From NCBI RefSeq assembly GCF_023374055.1, contig NZ_JAMBEP010000003.1, positions 186,001 to 250,000 of the forward strand: a stretch of 64,000 bases of DNA, read 5' to 3'. Position numbers and translations under genes: made by a program. Shown piece by piece: positions 52,370-60,937 of this stretch; position 1 is the first letter of the stretch; every line of letters begins with the position of its first letter. The notes beneath the pieces were generated by a model. It was not told the origin of the DNA. It saw nothing but the letters and a program-made list of their open reading frames with translations, and ran no database searches. The stretch comes from Luteimonas galliterrae. Lineage in GTDB: Bacteria; Pseudomonadota; Gammaproteobacteria; Xanthomonadales; Xanthomonadaceae.

Positions 52370-53311
52370 ATGACTTCCGCACCGAAATTCGCGGGCGCCG
52401 CGCTCGGCGCCGCACTGCTGCTGTCCGCGCCGCCCGCACCGGCCGATGGCGGCGGCGGTGGCGGAAACGTGCAGCCCAACAGCGCCCCCAGCATGAGCGC
52501 GCGCAGCTACGACCCGACCGCCGAATACAAGAAAGGCCTCGAGGCCCTGCAGGCGCAAAACTACAAGGACGCCGACCGCGCCTTCGGACGCGTGCTGCAA
52601 TCGCTGCCGCGCGACCCCAACACCAATTACATGGCCGGTCTGGCGCGTGCCGGCCTGGGCGAATTGAAGCAAGCCAGCCGCCTCTTCGAAAAAGCGATCA
52701 AGTACGACGACAACCTGATCCCGGCGCACCAGGAACTGGGCATCGCCTGGGCCAAGCTGGAAAAGCCCGACAAGGCCAAGGCCGTACTCGACGATCTCAA
52801 ACAGCGCGCGGCGGCCTGCGCCGACGCCTGCCCGCAGGCCGCGGACCTGAAAGCCGCCATCCCCGCGGTCGAAGCCGCGCTCGGCGGCCCGCCCACGTCG
52901 CAATTGCCCGCAGCGCAGGATGTGCTGGCCGCCGGCGACGAACGCGGCGATCGCGCCTACCTGCAAGCGGTGTCGCTGATCAACGAGAAGAAGTACGAAA
53001 GCGCGATCGCCGCGCTGAACGATTCGGCGCGCACCTTCGGCCCGCATCCGGACATCCTCACCTACCTGGGTTACGCCAACCGCAAGCTCGGCCGTTACGC
53101 CGTCGCCGAAGACTATTACCGGCAGGCGCTCGCCGCCGCGCCGGATCACCTGGGCGCCACCGAATATTACGGCGAATTGATGGTGGAACGCGGCGACCTG
53201 GCAGGCGCGAAACGCATGCTCGCCAAGCTGGAGAACGTCTGCAGCTTCGGCTGCGCGCAGGCGGACGAACTGCGCCGATGGATCGCGGCGGCGAAACCCG
53301 ACGCTTCCTGA
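52370..53311 (+). CDS. Exported TPR-repeat protein
   Basis: A 313-aa protein with a signal peptide (FAGAALGAALLLSAPPAPA) and Gly-rich spacer (DGGGGGGN). TPR repeats lie at ~55-155 (EYKKGLEALQAQNYKDADRAFGRVLQSLPRDPNTNYMAGLARAGLGELKQASRLFEKAI) and ~200-300 (LQAVSLINEKKYESAIAALNDSA, ILTYLGYANRKLGRYAVAEDYYRQAL). A Cys pair (ACADACPQA) lies between them. It should act as a periplasmic assembly or interaction platform. GGAGGAAACC precedes the ATG. Its 3' end overlaps the cytochrome gene by 34 bp, so the two proteins probably work together. Confidence 0.92.
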   Translation: MTSAPKFAGAALGAALLLSAPPAPADGGGGGGNVQPNSAPSMSARSYDPTAEYKKGLEALQAQNYKDADRAFGRVLQSLPRDPNTNYMAGLARAGLGELKQASRLFEKAIKYDDNLIPAHQELGIAWAKLEKPDKAKAVLDDLKQRAAACADACPQAADLKAAIPAVEAALGGPPTSQLPAAQDVLAAGDERGDRAYLQAVSLINEKKYESAIAALNDSARTFGPHPDILTYLGYANRKLGRYAVAEDYYRQALAAAPDHLGATEYYGELMVERGDLAGAKRMLAKLENVCSFGCAQADELRRWIAAAKPDAS

Positions 53312-54270
53312 CCGGCGCGTTGCTGGCCGCCGCGTGCGCATCCGCGCTAGCGGCGGCGGCGACGCAGGCGCCGCTGCGCGCCGCGCGCTGGCTGCCGCCC
53401 GAGCGCCGGCTGCCTGCGCTCGCGCAGGCGCCGAGCGAATGCCTGGCGCCGAACGACGATCCGCAAACCGCGCGCCGCATCGCGATCGGCCGCGCCGCTT
53501 TCCGCACGCCTCTGCTGCTCGGCGGACAAGCCGCGCGCGCCGGCCTGTCCTGCGACAGTTGCCATCGCAACGGGCGCGGCAATCCCGATTTCAGTTTCGC
53601 CGGCTTGTCGGGCGCACCCGGCACGGCGGACGTGACTTCGTCGCTGATGAGTTCGCACCGCGGCGACGGCGTCGACAATCCGACCGCCATCCCGGACTTG
53701 GCCGGCCCCGCGCAAACACTCAAAGTCCCGAAAGCACGCGAGGGACGCGCGCTGGAAACCTTCGTGCGCGGCCTGATCGTCCAGGAATTCGATGGGCCCG
53801 AACCCGCCGCCCTGACTCTGGACGGCATCGCCGAATACGTGCGCGCAGTGTCGTCGCAGGCATGTCCGCCGGCGCAGTCGCAACCGATCGCACTGGCGAC
53901 CTACCTGTCGGACGCGCGCGCCGCTGCGCAAGCCGCGCAATACGCGCTCGACGCGCGCGATCCCGCCACCGCGCACCTGATGCTGTCGGCCGCGCGAACG
54001 GCGTTAGGCATGATCGACGAACGCTATGCGGCGCCGGAGTTCGCGCGCGAACGGCGGTTCCTGCGCGACGCGGACCTGGAACTGGCCGCCCTGCAACATG
54101 CCGTCGGTGCCGGCCGGCCCGATGCGGCCTCGCGCATCGCGGCGTGGCTGGCGCGCATGCCGCGCTGGGGCGATCCGTTGCGCGATCGGGAACCGGAATC
54201 GCTGTTCGACCGGACGCGACTAGCGGCGGCGCTCGGCGGAGCGTCCGCTGCGCGCTCGCCCGGCGAATAA
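53278..54270 (+). CDS. Monoheme c-type cytochrome-like protein
   Basis: A 330-aa exported protein: an Arg-rich N-terminus and hydrophobic segment (FLTGALLAAACASALAAAATQ), then a heme c-binding site CDSCH (residues 92-96) in LSCDSCHRNGRGNPDF. The following FAGLSGAPGTADVTSSLMSSHRGDGVDNPTAIPDLAGP resembles di-heme cytochrome peroxidase/methylamine-utilisation relatives, but only one CxxCH is seen. The C-terminal ~150 residues are helical (ARTALGMIDERYAAPEFARERRFLRDADLELAAL) with no known domain. Possible axial Met in LMSS. It overlaps the TPR gene upstream, so a paired role in periplasmic electron transfer is likely. Confidence 0.82.
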   Translation: MDRGGETRRFLTGALLAAACASALAAAATQAPLRAARWLPPERRLPALAQAPSECLAPNDDPQTARRIAIGRAAFRTPLLLGGQAARAGLSCDSCHRNGRGNPDFSFAGLSGAPGTADVTSSLMSSHRGDGVDNPTAIPDLAGPAQTLKVPKAREGRALETFVRGLIVQEFDGPEPAALTLDGIAEYVRAVSSQACPPAQSQPIALATYLSDARAAAQAAQYALDARDPATAHLMLSAARTALGMIDERYAAPEFARERRFLRDADLELAALQHAVGAGRPDAASRIAAWLARMPRWGDPLRDREPESLFDRTRLAAALGGASAARSPGE

Positions 54271-54987
54271 CGACTGCAGGCGCAACGCGTCGCCGATCGC
54301 ATGACCCAATGCGGTGTTGTCGAAGATGATCCAAGGTTCGGTTCCGGACATCGATTCCGCAGCGACGTCCGCGGCCAGCGCGCGCAGCGCCGCGTCCTCG
54401 TAAGCGCTGTAGTACATGCGCGGCGAACCATGCCAGCGCCAGTAGCGCCACGTTCCCGTCCCGGCTGCGACTGCGGCTTCATCGCACAGCGCAGGATCGG
54501 CTCCGACGCGCGCGATGCGGTAACGCCGCCAGAGCGCTTGCGCCGCATCGGAAAACCAGCTGCGGTGGCGGGGCTCGCAGGCGATTCGCGCGGAAGACCG
54601 CCGCCTTAGCATCCCGAAAAAATTCGCCGCGATCCGGGCATCGAACGCCAGGCTCGGCGGCAACTGCACCAGTACGCCGCCGAGCTTGTCCCCCAGGCCG
54701 CCGATTTCCTCCACGAAGCGATCCAACGCGGCGCCAGTCCGCTCCAGCCGCAGGTCATGGGTGATCGTCCTGGGCGCTTTGACCGAAAACCGGAAATGCG
54801 CCGGCACCGATCGCGCCCAGCGTTCGTAAGTCTTGCGCTGGTGCGGCCGGTAGAAGGATGAATTCACTTCCACCGCGTCGAACCGGGTCGCATAGCAGGC
54901 CAGCACGCTGTCGCCGGCGCCGAACAAGGGCCGATGCCGGGCTGGAATGGACCAGCCGGCGCAACCGATGCGCGGCATCGTTTTCAT
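54220..54987 (-). CDS. DUF72 domain-containing protein
   Basis: A 255-aa TIM-barrel-like DUF72 protein: RIGCAGWSIP, FDAVEVNSSFYRPHQRKTYERWARSVPAHFRFSVKAPRTITHDLRL, LGDKLGGVLVQLPPSLAFD, ACEPRHRSWF and YWRWHGSPRMYYSAYED, all family hallmarks. The function is unknown (YecE in E. coli). The last residues are Arg/Ser-rich and overlap the end of the cytochrome gene by about 50 bp in convergent orientation. Confidence 0.93.
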   Translation of the reverse strand: MKTMPRIGCAGWSIPARHRPLFGAGDSVLACYATRFDAVEVNSSFYRPHQRKTYERWARSVPAHFRFSVKAPRTITHDLRLERTGAALDRFVEEIGGLGDKLGGVLVQLPPSLAFDARIAANFFGMLRRRSSARIACEPRHRSWFSDAAQALWRRYRIARVGADPALCDEAAVAAGTGTWRYWRWHGSPRMYYSAYEDAALRALAADVAAESMSGTEPWIIFDNTALGHAIGDALRLQSLFAGRARSGRSAERRR

Positions 54988-55197
54988 CCCGGCATATTCG
55001 GTATCGCCAGCATGGCCGCATGACAGCAGACGGGGTTCGCTGGCGGCGTGAACGGGCCCGATCCCCAGGATCGGCGAGGGCCGGTCGCCGCCGGCGATTT
55101 TTCGCAGAAGCTTGTCGATTCCGGCAGGCGCGGTTCGTCGCCCTTACAAAGCCCGACATTCGGCGACGAGCGCCGAGGGGCCCACCGGAGAACCGAC

Positions 55198-55422
55198 ATG
55201 CTCACCACCACTTTGGCCATCCGCGCCGTGCTGGCGCTATTGCTATCCGCCGCTTCCTTCACCGCCTTGCTGCGCGATCCCGCGGCAGCGGTTCCCGCAC
55301 CGGCTTCCGCGCAGGAAAGGAGCGACATCGCGCCGCCCCCGGCCTACCGCACCGCCGTCGAGGCCGGCACGGCCTACGCCGTGATCGATGCGCCGGTTTC
55401 GGCCGGCCGCATCTGCCGCTGA
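55198..55422 (+). CDS. Small exported hypothetical protein (74 aa)
   Basis: A 74-aa protein: a hydrophobic leader (TLAIRAVLALLLSAASFTALL) that may be a signal peptide or single TM anchor, an Ala/Pro-rich stretch and a short tail (YRTAVEAGTAYAVIDAPVSAGRICR). GGAG lies 9 bases before the ATG. Longer frames exist upstream but lack a leader. I recognise no family. It lies between the DUF72 and MFS genes and ends ~70 bp before the MFS stop. Confidence 0.6.
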   Translation: MLTTTLAIRAVLALLLSAASFTALLRDPAAAVPAPASAQERSDIAPPPAYRTAVEAGTAYAVIDAPVSAGRICR

Positions 55423-55491
55423 ACGCAGCCGTGCGCAGGCGGGCCGCTTCGATGACGATGACGCGGCAGATAAGGCAGCGCAGGCTGCGTG

Positions 55492-56703
55492 TCAGCAAGC
55501 CTCTTCGGCGATGCGCAGCCGGCGCGCATCGCGCACCGCCCAGGCGTAGATGAGCAATCCGCCGATGGCGGTGGCGGCGCCGACGTAGCCGGTCGATGTC
55601 CAACCGTAACCCGCGGTGATCGCCATGCCGCCGAGCCATGGACCCAGCGCGTTGGCGGCATTGAATGCGGAATGGTTGGATGCGGCCGCCAAGGTCTGCG
55701 CGCCGCCGGCGACATCCATCAGATGCGCCTGCAGCACCGGCGCCAATGCGCCCATGGTGCCGACCGCGACCACCGCCGGCAGAATCGTCCACATCGAATG
55801 CGCGGCGAACGGGAACGCCGCCAGCAGCAACGCCGACCACACCAGCACGATCGCGGCCGCCCGGAACTGGAACCGGTCGAACAACCAGCCGCCGGCGAGA
55901 TTGCCGATGATGCCGCCCACGCCGAACGCCACCAGCCCGAACGGCGTCCACGACTCCGGTACGCCGGTCACGTGGATCATCGTCGGCGCCAGATAGCTGA
56001 ACACGCAGAACATGCCGGCGAAGCCGATCGCGCCGATGCCCATCGCCAGCCATACCGGGGTGCGGTTGAAGTCGCGCAGTTCGCGGATCGGATCCTGCCG
56101 CGGCTCGTTCGGATCGGGCGGCAGCGTGCGCGCGACGAGCACCACGGTCAGCATCGCGATCATCGCCACCAGCACGAACGCGTAACGCCACTCGAACGTC
56201 TGGCCGAGCCAGGTCGCCAAGGGATTGCCGATCAGCAGCGCGATCGCCAATCCCAACAGCACCCGGCTGACGGCCACACCGCGTTGTTCCGGCGGGCTGA
56301 TCGACGCGGCCACCAATGCGGCCACGCCGAAGTACGCGCCGTGCGGCAGGCCGGCGATGAAGCGGAACAGCAGCATGGCGTGGTAATTCGGCGATAGCGC
56401 GCTGGCGATATTGCCCAGCGCATAGAACGCCATCAACGCCAGCAACAACGGCCGCCGCCGCATGCGCGCACCGAGGATCGCCAGCAGCGGCGCGCCGATC
56501 ACCACGCCCAGCGCATAGGCGCTGATCACGTGGCCGACCTGCGGCTCGCTGACCGCCAGCCCGCGCGCGATGTCGGGCATCAGCCCCATCACCACGAATT
56601 CGCTGGTGCCGATGGCGAAACCGCCCATCGCCAATGCGAACAGGATCAGCTGCACGCCGCGCCGGGTGAGGGGTGATGCCGATGCGGTGCCGGTGGCCGC
56701 CAT
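55492..56703 (-). CDS. MFS transporter, DHA1 (AraJ/Ydh-like) family
   Basis: A 403-aa, 12-TM drug/proton or sugar efflux transporter. The N-terminal helix GVQLILFALAMGGFAIGTSEFVVMGLMPDIARGLAVSEPQVGHVISAYALGVVIGAP and the GARMRRRPLLL loop are typical of the AraJ/SotB-like DHA1 subgroup. It has an acidic PDPNEPRQDPIRELRDF central loop. The start MAATGTASASP has no nearby ribosome-binding site that I can confirm; a 16-residue upstream extension is not membrane-like. The substrate is unknown. It is divergent from a serine hydrolase gene across a REP hairpin. Confidence 0.9.
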   Translation of the reverse strand: MAATGTASASPLTRRGVQLILFALAMGGFAIGTSEFVVMGLMPDIARGLAVSEPQVGHVISAYALGVVIGAPLLAILGARMRRRPLLLALMAFYALGNIASALSPNYHAMLLFRFIAGLPHGAYFGVAALVAASISPPEQRGVAVSRVLLGLAIALLIGNPLATWLGQTFEWRYAFVLVAMIAMLTVVLVARTLPPDPNEPRQDPIRELRDFNRTPVWLAMGIGAIGFAGMFCVFSYLAPTMIHVTGVPESWTPFGLVAFGVGGIIGNLAGGWLFDRFQFRAAAIVLVWSALLLAAFPFAAHSMWTILPAVVAVGTMGALAPVLQAHLMDVAGGAQTLAAASNHSAFNAANALGPWLGGMAITAGYGWTSTGYVGAATAIGGLLIYAWAVRDARRLRIAEEAC

Positions 56704-56785
56704 GAAGTGTCCATAGAAAGGGGTGACGGTTATTATTGTGCATTGCAGCATCCATTAAAACCGCTATTCGCACACCACTGTGTCG

Positions 56786-56870
56786 CGTAGCCCGGGTAAG
56801 GCCGAAGGCCGCACCCGGGAATCGCGGCGCGACCTGGTCCCCCGGGTGCGCTGCGCTTACCCGGGCTACG
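56786..56870. repeat. REP-like inverted repeat, CGTAGCCCGGGTAAGG family
   Basis: Arms CGTAGCCCGGGTAAGGCCGA... (56786-56819) and CCCGGGTGCGCTGCGCTTAC... (56841-56870) are partly complementary around a ~20-bp spacer. It is the second copy of the family near 2.6 kb, with the left arm diverged in its middle. It lies in the divergent promoter region between the MFS and serine hydrolase genes. A short CGGGCTACGAG duplication follows. Confidence 0.82.
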
Positions 56871-56927
56871 AGCGGGCTACGAGCTTGTTCCGGTACGCTC
56901 GTTGTCGTCCACACATGAGAATTGACG

Positions 56928-58145
56928 ATGACACGCAACCTGTCATGCCGTTTGTTGGCGGCGGCGATCGCACTTGCCGGCGCCGCCCACGCCGCCGAGC
57001 CGGTCGCCACCGTGCGCGTAGCCTTCGATCGCGACGGCATCACCGCGACCCGCGCCTCCGGCCTGGCCGACGTTGCGGCAAAGCGCGAAGTCGATGCCGA
57101 CGACCCCGTGCGCGTCGCATCGATCTCCAAGCTGGTCACCGCGATCGGCGTGATGCGATTGGTCGAAGCCGGCAAGCTCGACCTCGACGCGGATGTCTCC
57201 AAACTTCTGGGCTGGACCTTGCGCCACCCGAACTATCCGGACACGCCGATCACGCTGCGGCTGCTGATGTCGCACCGCTCCAGCCTCACCGATGCGGCCG
57301 GCTATTACGCGATACCTCTCGACGGCCAGTTGCAGGACACCTTGAAGGACCCGCGCGCCTGGGACGGCGAGCACGCGCCCGGCAGCTACTTCCGCTACGC
57401 CAATCTCAACTTCCCGCTGGTCGCTTCGATCATGGAGAAAGCCACCGGCGAGCGTTTCGACCAGCTGATGGACGGCCTGGTGCTGAAGCCGCTGGATCTG
57501 AAGGCCTGCTTCAACTGGGCCATGTGCGATGAGGCCACTGCCGCGCGCGCCGTGGTGCTGTACGACGCCGGCGGCAAACCGGTCCGCGACGATCACCAGG
57601 GCCGCAACCCGGGATGCCCGGTCAACAAAGCCACCGATGGCAGCTGCGACCTGTCGCGCTGGCGCGCCGGCGCCAACGGCTCGCTGTTTTCGCCGCAGGG
57701 CGGCTTGCGCATTTCCGCGAATGGTTTGGCGAAGATCGGGCGCTTGCTGCTCGGCGACGGCAGCGTCGATGGCGTGCGCCTGCTCACGCCGGCATCGGTA
57801 CGCACACTGACCCAGCCTGTGTGGACGTATGCGCCCGGCAACGGCATGACGTCGGAAGAAGACCTCGGCGGCGAACCGCCGCGGGGCTTTTTCTGCCGCT
57901 ACGGCCTGGCCGTGCAAACGTTGGCGACGAAAGGCAAGGAGTGCCACGACGATCCGTTCGGCGACGGCGTGGCGCGCGTCGGCCATTCCGGTTCGGCTTA
58001 CGGCCTGGTCTCCGGCCTGTGGATCGATCGCAAGTCCGGCACCGGCGTGGCCTATTTCGCTACGGGTCTGCCGGAAGCGCGGACCGGCGAAAAGTCGGCA
58101 TTCAGCGCGGTGGAGGAATCGCTCGCGAGCGGCAACGCCCGATAG
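56928..58145 (+). CDS. Exported serine hydrolase, class C beta-lactamase-like
   Basis: A 405-aa exported hydrolase. Signal peptide [14 protein letters not shown]. The SxxK nucleophile is in [14 protein letters not shown], the Y-x-N motif in [11 protein letters not shown] and the third motif HSG in [14 protein letters not shown]. Cys residues ([24 protein letters not shown]) suggest disulfides in the mature protein. It may be a D-alanyl-D-Ala-directed peptidase, esterase or beta-lactamase; the sequence does not decide. It converges on another member of the same superfamily, which ends 47 bp away. Confidence 0.9.
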   Translation: MTRNLSCRLLAAAIALAGAAHAAEPVATVRVAFDRDGITATRASGLADVAAKREVDADDPVRVASISKLVTAIGVMRLVEAGKLDLDADVSKLLGWTLRHPNYPDTPITLRLLMSHRSSLTDAAGYYAIPLDGQLQDTLKDPRAWDGEHAPGSYFRYANLNFPLVASIMEKATGERFDQLMDGLVLKPLDLKACFNWAMCDEATAARAVVLYDAGGKPVRDDHQGRNPGCPVNKATDGSCDLSRWRAGANGSLFSPQGGLRISANGLAKIGRLLLGDGSVDGVRLLTPASVRTLTQPVWTYAPGNGMTSEEDLGGEPPRGFFCRYGLAVQTLATKGKECHDDPFGDGVARVGHSGSAYGLVSGLWIDRKSGTGVAYFATGLPEARTGEKSAFSAVEESLASGNAR

Positions 58146-58192
58146 TCGCGGATGCGGCGCACGATCGGCGCCGCCGCCGCAACCACCGTCGC

Positions 58193-59782
58193 TCACTCAT
58201 CCCGCTGGGGCGTGAACAACAGGTCGTGGTAGTCGTAGCTGAAGTCCGCCAGCGGCGACGACGCCTTCATCGTGATGCGATCCACCTTGCCTTGCGCATC
58301 GAGCGCGAAGGTGACATCGGCCGGCTCGATGCTCGGATCGTCCCAGCGCGTGCGGAAGGTGTCGTACTGCCGATGCTCGAGCGTCCCGGCCATGTCCGGC
58401 GTCTGCTTGAAATCGATCCGCAGGCGGCCGTTCTCATGGCGGATGACGATCGGGCCGTACCATGGGTCGGCGTAATTGCCGGCGTAACCGGCAAGCGGCA
58501 GCGACGGACGCGACGGCTTTTTCTGCGCATCGCCGCCGCCCGCTGCGGCCAGCATCTTGGCGTCGCGGGCCTTCTTGAAGGCGGCGAAATCGGCGACCCA
58601 ATCGCGTTTCGGCGCGTCCAGGTAATGGTCGAGCAATTCGAACATCAGCCCGCGCAGCAGCACGCCGTCTTCCGAATTGATCTGCAGCGAGAAGCCGACT
58701 TGCCGGTCCGGAACCAGCACGACCATGGTCTGCACGCCGAACACCGCGCCGCCATGCTCGATGATCTTCGCGCCGCGATAGTCGCGCACGCTCCAACCCA
58801 ACGCATAGGCGGAAAACTGCGGGGTGGCTTCGGCAATCGGCGCCGGGTAAGGCGCGATCGGCACCAACACTTGCGGCAGCCACATCTGACGCGAGGCGTC
58901 TTCGCTGAACAAGCGCTTGCCGTCGGGCAACGCGCCGCGCGCGAGCTGGATGGCCAGCCAGCGCCCCATGTCGGCCGCGCTCGAGGAGATGCCGCCGGCC
59001 GGCGCCGCATTGCGGCCCAGGCCCTTCCTTTCGTCGAGCACTTCCTGGTTTCCGATGCCGCGGAAACCGCCGTCCATGCGCGCATGCGGCTGCACGCGGT
59101 TGGCGGTGGCGAAATAGGCCGCATCCTCCGTGGTGGATGCGCTCATGCCGGCGGGCTTGAGGACGCGTTCGCGCACGAACGCTTCCCAGGTCCGGCCGCT
59201 GACTTCTTCGATCAATTGTCCGGCGACGACGTACAGCAGGTTGTCGTACGCGTAGCCGCTGCGGAAGCTGGTGGCGGGCTTGATGTAGCGCAGGCGGCGC
59301 ACGGTTTCGGCGCGGCTGAGCGAGGATCGCGGCACGAACATCAGGTCGCCTGCGCCCAGGCCCAGGCCGCTGCGATGAACCAGCAGGTCGCGGATCGTCA
59401 TCTCGCGCGTCACCCACGGGTCGTACATCTGGAAGCCCGGCAGATGGTCGATCACCTTGTCGTCCCAACCGATCTTGCCTTCGTCGACCAGCACCGCCAG
59501 CGCGGCGGTGGTAACGGCCTTGCCGGTCGAGCCGGTCGGGAAGATCGTGTCGGCATCGACCGGTTCCGGCGAACCCAACCGGCTCACGCCATAGCCTTTG
59601 GCGTGCACGACCTTGCCTTGCTCGACGATGGCCACCGCCATGCCGGGCACGCCGGTCGCGCGCATCGCCTCGGCGACCCGCGCATCCAGGTCCGGCGGCG
59701 CCTCGGCCGATGCGGCGAACGCGATCGACAAGCCTGCCGCGATGGCGGCCGCATGCAGCATTTTCGGAATGGAAGGCATCAT
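58193..59782 (-). CDS. Exported serine hydrolase with C-terminal DUF3471-like domain
   Basis: A 529-aa exported hydrolase. Signal peptide LHAAAIAAGLSIAFAASA. SxxK is in FPTGSTGKAVTTAALA and YxN in YAYDNLLYVVAG. The C-terminal ~100 residues (LAGYAGNYADPWYGPIVIRHENGRLRI...) look like a DUF3471 lipocalin-like domain often fused to such hydrolases. The start MMPSIPKM overlaps the stop of the transporter gene (ATGA), which places it third in a leftward operon after DgcN-like and YkvI-like genes. With those neighbours, a D-amino-acid peptidase role is likely, but it is an inference. Confidence 0.9.
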   Translation of the reverse strand: MMPSIPKMLHAAAIAAGLSIAFAASAEAPPDLDARVAEAMRATGVPGMAVAIVEQGKVVHAKGYGVSRLGSPEPVDADTIFPTGSTGKAVTTAALAVLVDEGKIGWDDKVIDHLPGFQMYDPWVTREMTIRDLLVHRSGLGLGAGDLMFVPRSSLSRAETVRRLRYIKPATSFRSGYAYDNLLYVVAGQLIEEVSGRTWEAFVRERVLKPAGMSASTTEDAAYFATANRVQPHARMDGGFRGIGNQEVLDERKGLGRNAAPAGGISSSAADMGRWLAIQLARGALPDGKRLFSEDASRQMWLPQVLVPIAPYPAPIAEATPQFSAYALGWSVRDYRGAKIIEHGGAVFGVQTMVVLVPDRQVGFSLQINSEDGVLLRGLMFELLDHYLDAPKRDWVADFAAFKKARDAKMLAAAGGGDAQKKPSRPSLPLAGYAGNYADPWYGPIVIRHENGRLRIDFKQTPDMAGTLEHRQYDTFRTRWDDPSIEPADVTFALDAQGKVDRITMKASSPLADFSYDYHDLLFTPQRDE

Positions 59783-60918
59783 GATCTCCGGAACGAATCG
59801 GAATGCGAGGGAACGACGGTGCGATACGGATGGCGCCACAGCCGCCAGACGCCGAGGGTCAGCAGCGGCAACACGTAGACGATCAGCAACGACCAGGCCA
59901 GCGCGCGATAGCCCTGCGCGATCAGCGCGACCAGGCCGAAGCGGTCGGCGATGAAGATCGATCCCACCAACAGGATGCCGGCGATGCCGAAACGGCCGAA
60001 ATGGGGCAAGGCGCGGCCGCTGCGCGCGCGCCATGCCACCGCCACCCGTTCGTTGAGCGCATGCACGGCGCCGGTGCCGCTTTCCAGCAGCGCCGAGAAG
60101 ATCATCGCTTGGAACAGCAGATGGAACAGCGGCCGGTCGAGCCGTTGCAGCATGAAATCCGACGGCAGCGTCTGCGCGCCGATCTGCGGATACCAGGCGA
60201 TCATGCAGACGAAGAACAGCAGCGCCGGCAGCATCGCCAGCGGACCGGCGACCAGGCCGGCGACCAGCGCGTCGCGCCGGCCCAGGAAATGCCGCGCGAT
60301 CGGCAGGATCACCACCGCTCCGATGATGTTGTAGCCGGCGTAGGTCAGTCCGCCCAGCGCCCAGCCGTCGGTGGCGACCGGCGCCGAGAAATTCTGCGCG
60401 ACGCGGTCGCCGAACGCAGACAGCGCGAGCGCCACGAACAGCGCGTACACGCCGTACAGGAAAAACGACACCCACTTGAACAACCGCTCGACCGAACTGT
60501 TGCCGAACGCGGTGAACAGGCCGATGCCCGCCATCAGGCACAGCGTGCCGGCGATTTCCGGCCAGCCGAACATGGCCTTGACGATGGCGCCGGCCGCCGC
60601 GCCGAAGACGGCCAGGATCAGCACCATGAACAACACGTACGCCGCCTCGAACAAGCCCCAGAACGGGCCGAGCAGCTTGCGGAAGAAACTGCGGTAATCG
60701 AACGACGCGGTCGCCTGCGCGAACATGAAGGTGGCCGCGCACACCACGCTCCAGATCGCCATGGCGAGCAGCATGCCCATCACGCCGCCCTGCGGCCCGC
60801 TGGGCAGGAAGAATTCGGCCAACTCGCGCCCGGTGGCGTAGCCTCCGCCGATGACCACCGCCTTGAACGCGAAGCCCGGCAGCAGGAAACGCTGGAACCA
60901 TGTCGGCGTCGGGGTCAT
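59779..60918 (-). CDS. YkvI-like membrane transporter
   Basis: A 379-aa polytopic protein with about ten hydrophobic helices. Helix 1 contains LLPGFAFKAVVIGGGYATGRELAEFFL, resembling the first transmembrane helix of the APC/YkvI-type uncharacterised membrane family (the family is also called 'YkvI'). Charged loops are short. The gene overlaps the serine hydrolase gene downstream by 4 bp and starts ~20 bp after the DgcN-like gene. Its operon neighbours suggest an amino acid or muropeptide product, not proven. Confidence 0.87.
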   Translation of the reverse strand: MTPTPTWFQRFLLPGFAFKAVVIGGGYATGRELAEFFLPSGPQGGVMGMLLAMAIWSVVCAATFMFAQATASFDYRSFFRKLLGPFWGLFEAAYVLFMVLILAVFGAAAGAIVKAMFGWPEIAGTLCLMAGIGLFTAFGNSSVERLFKWVSFFLYGVYALFVALALSAFGDRVAQNFSAPVATDGWALGGLTYAGYNIIGAVVILPIARHFLGRRDALVAGLVAGPLAMLPALLFFVCMIAWYPQIGAQTLPSDFMLQRLDRPLFHLLFQAMIFSALLESGTGAVHALNERVAVAWRARSGRALPHFGRFGIAGILLVGSIFIADRFGLVALIAQGYRALAWSLLIVYVLPLLTLGVWRLWRHPYRTVVPSHSDSFRRS

Positions 60919-60937
60919 GGCGATCGGGACGACGATT

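Noticed and set aside
52141-53277. Long upstream extension of the cytochrome frame
   Set aside because: It is the shadow of the TPR gene; the cytochrome begins at the ATG just before its signal-like segment.
59783-60901. Fusion of the serine hydrolase with a further upstream frame
   Set aside because: The upstream part is Arg-rich shadow of the YkvI-like gene; the ATGA overlap defines the true start.
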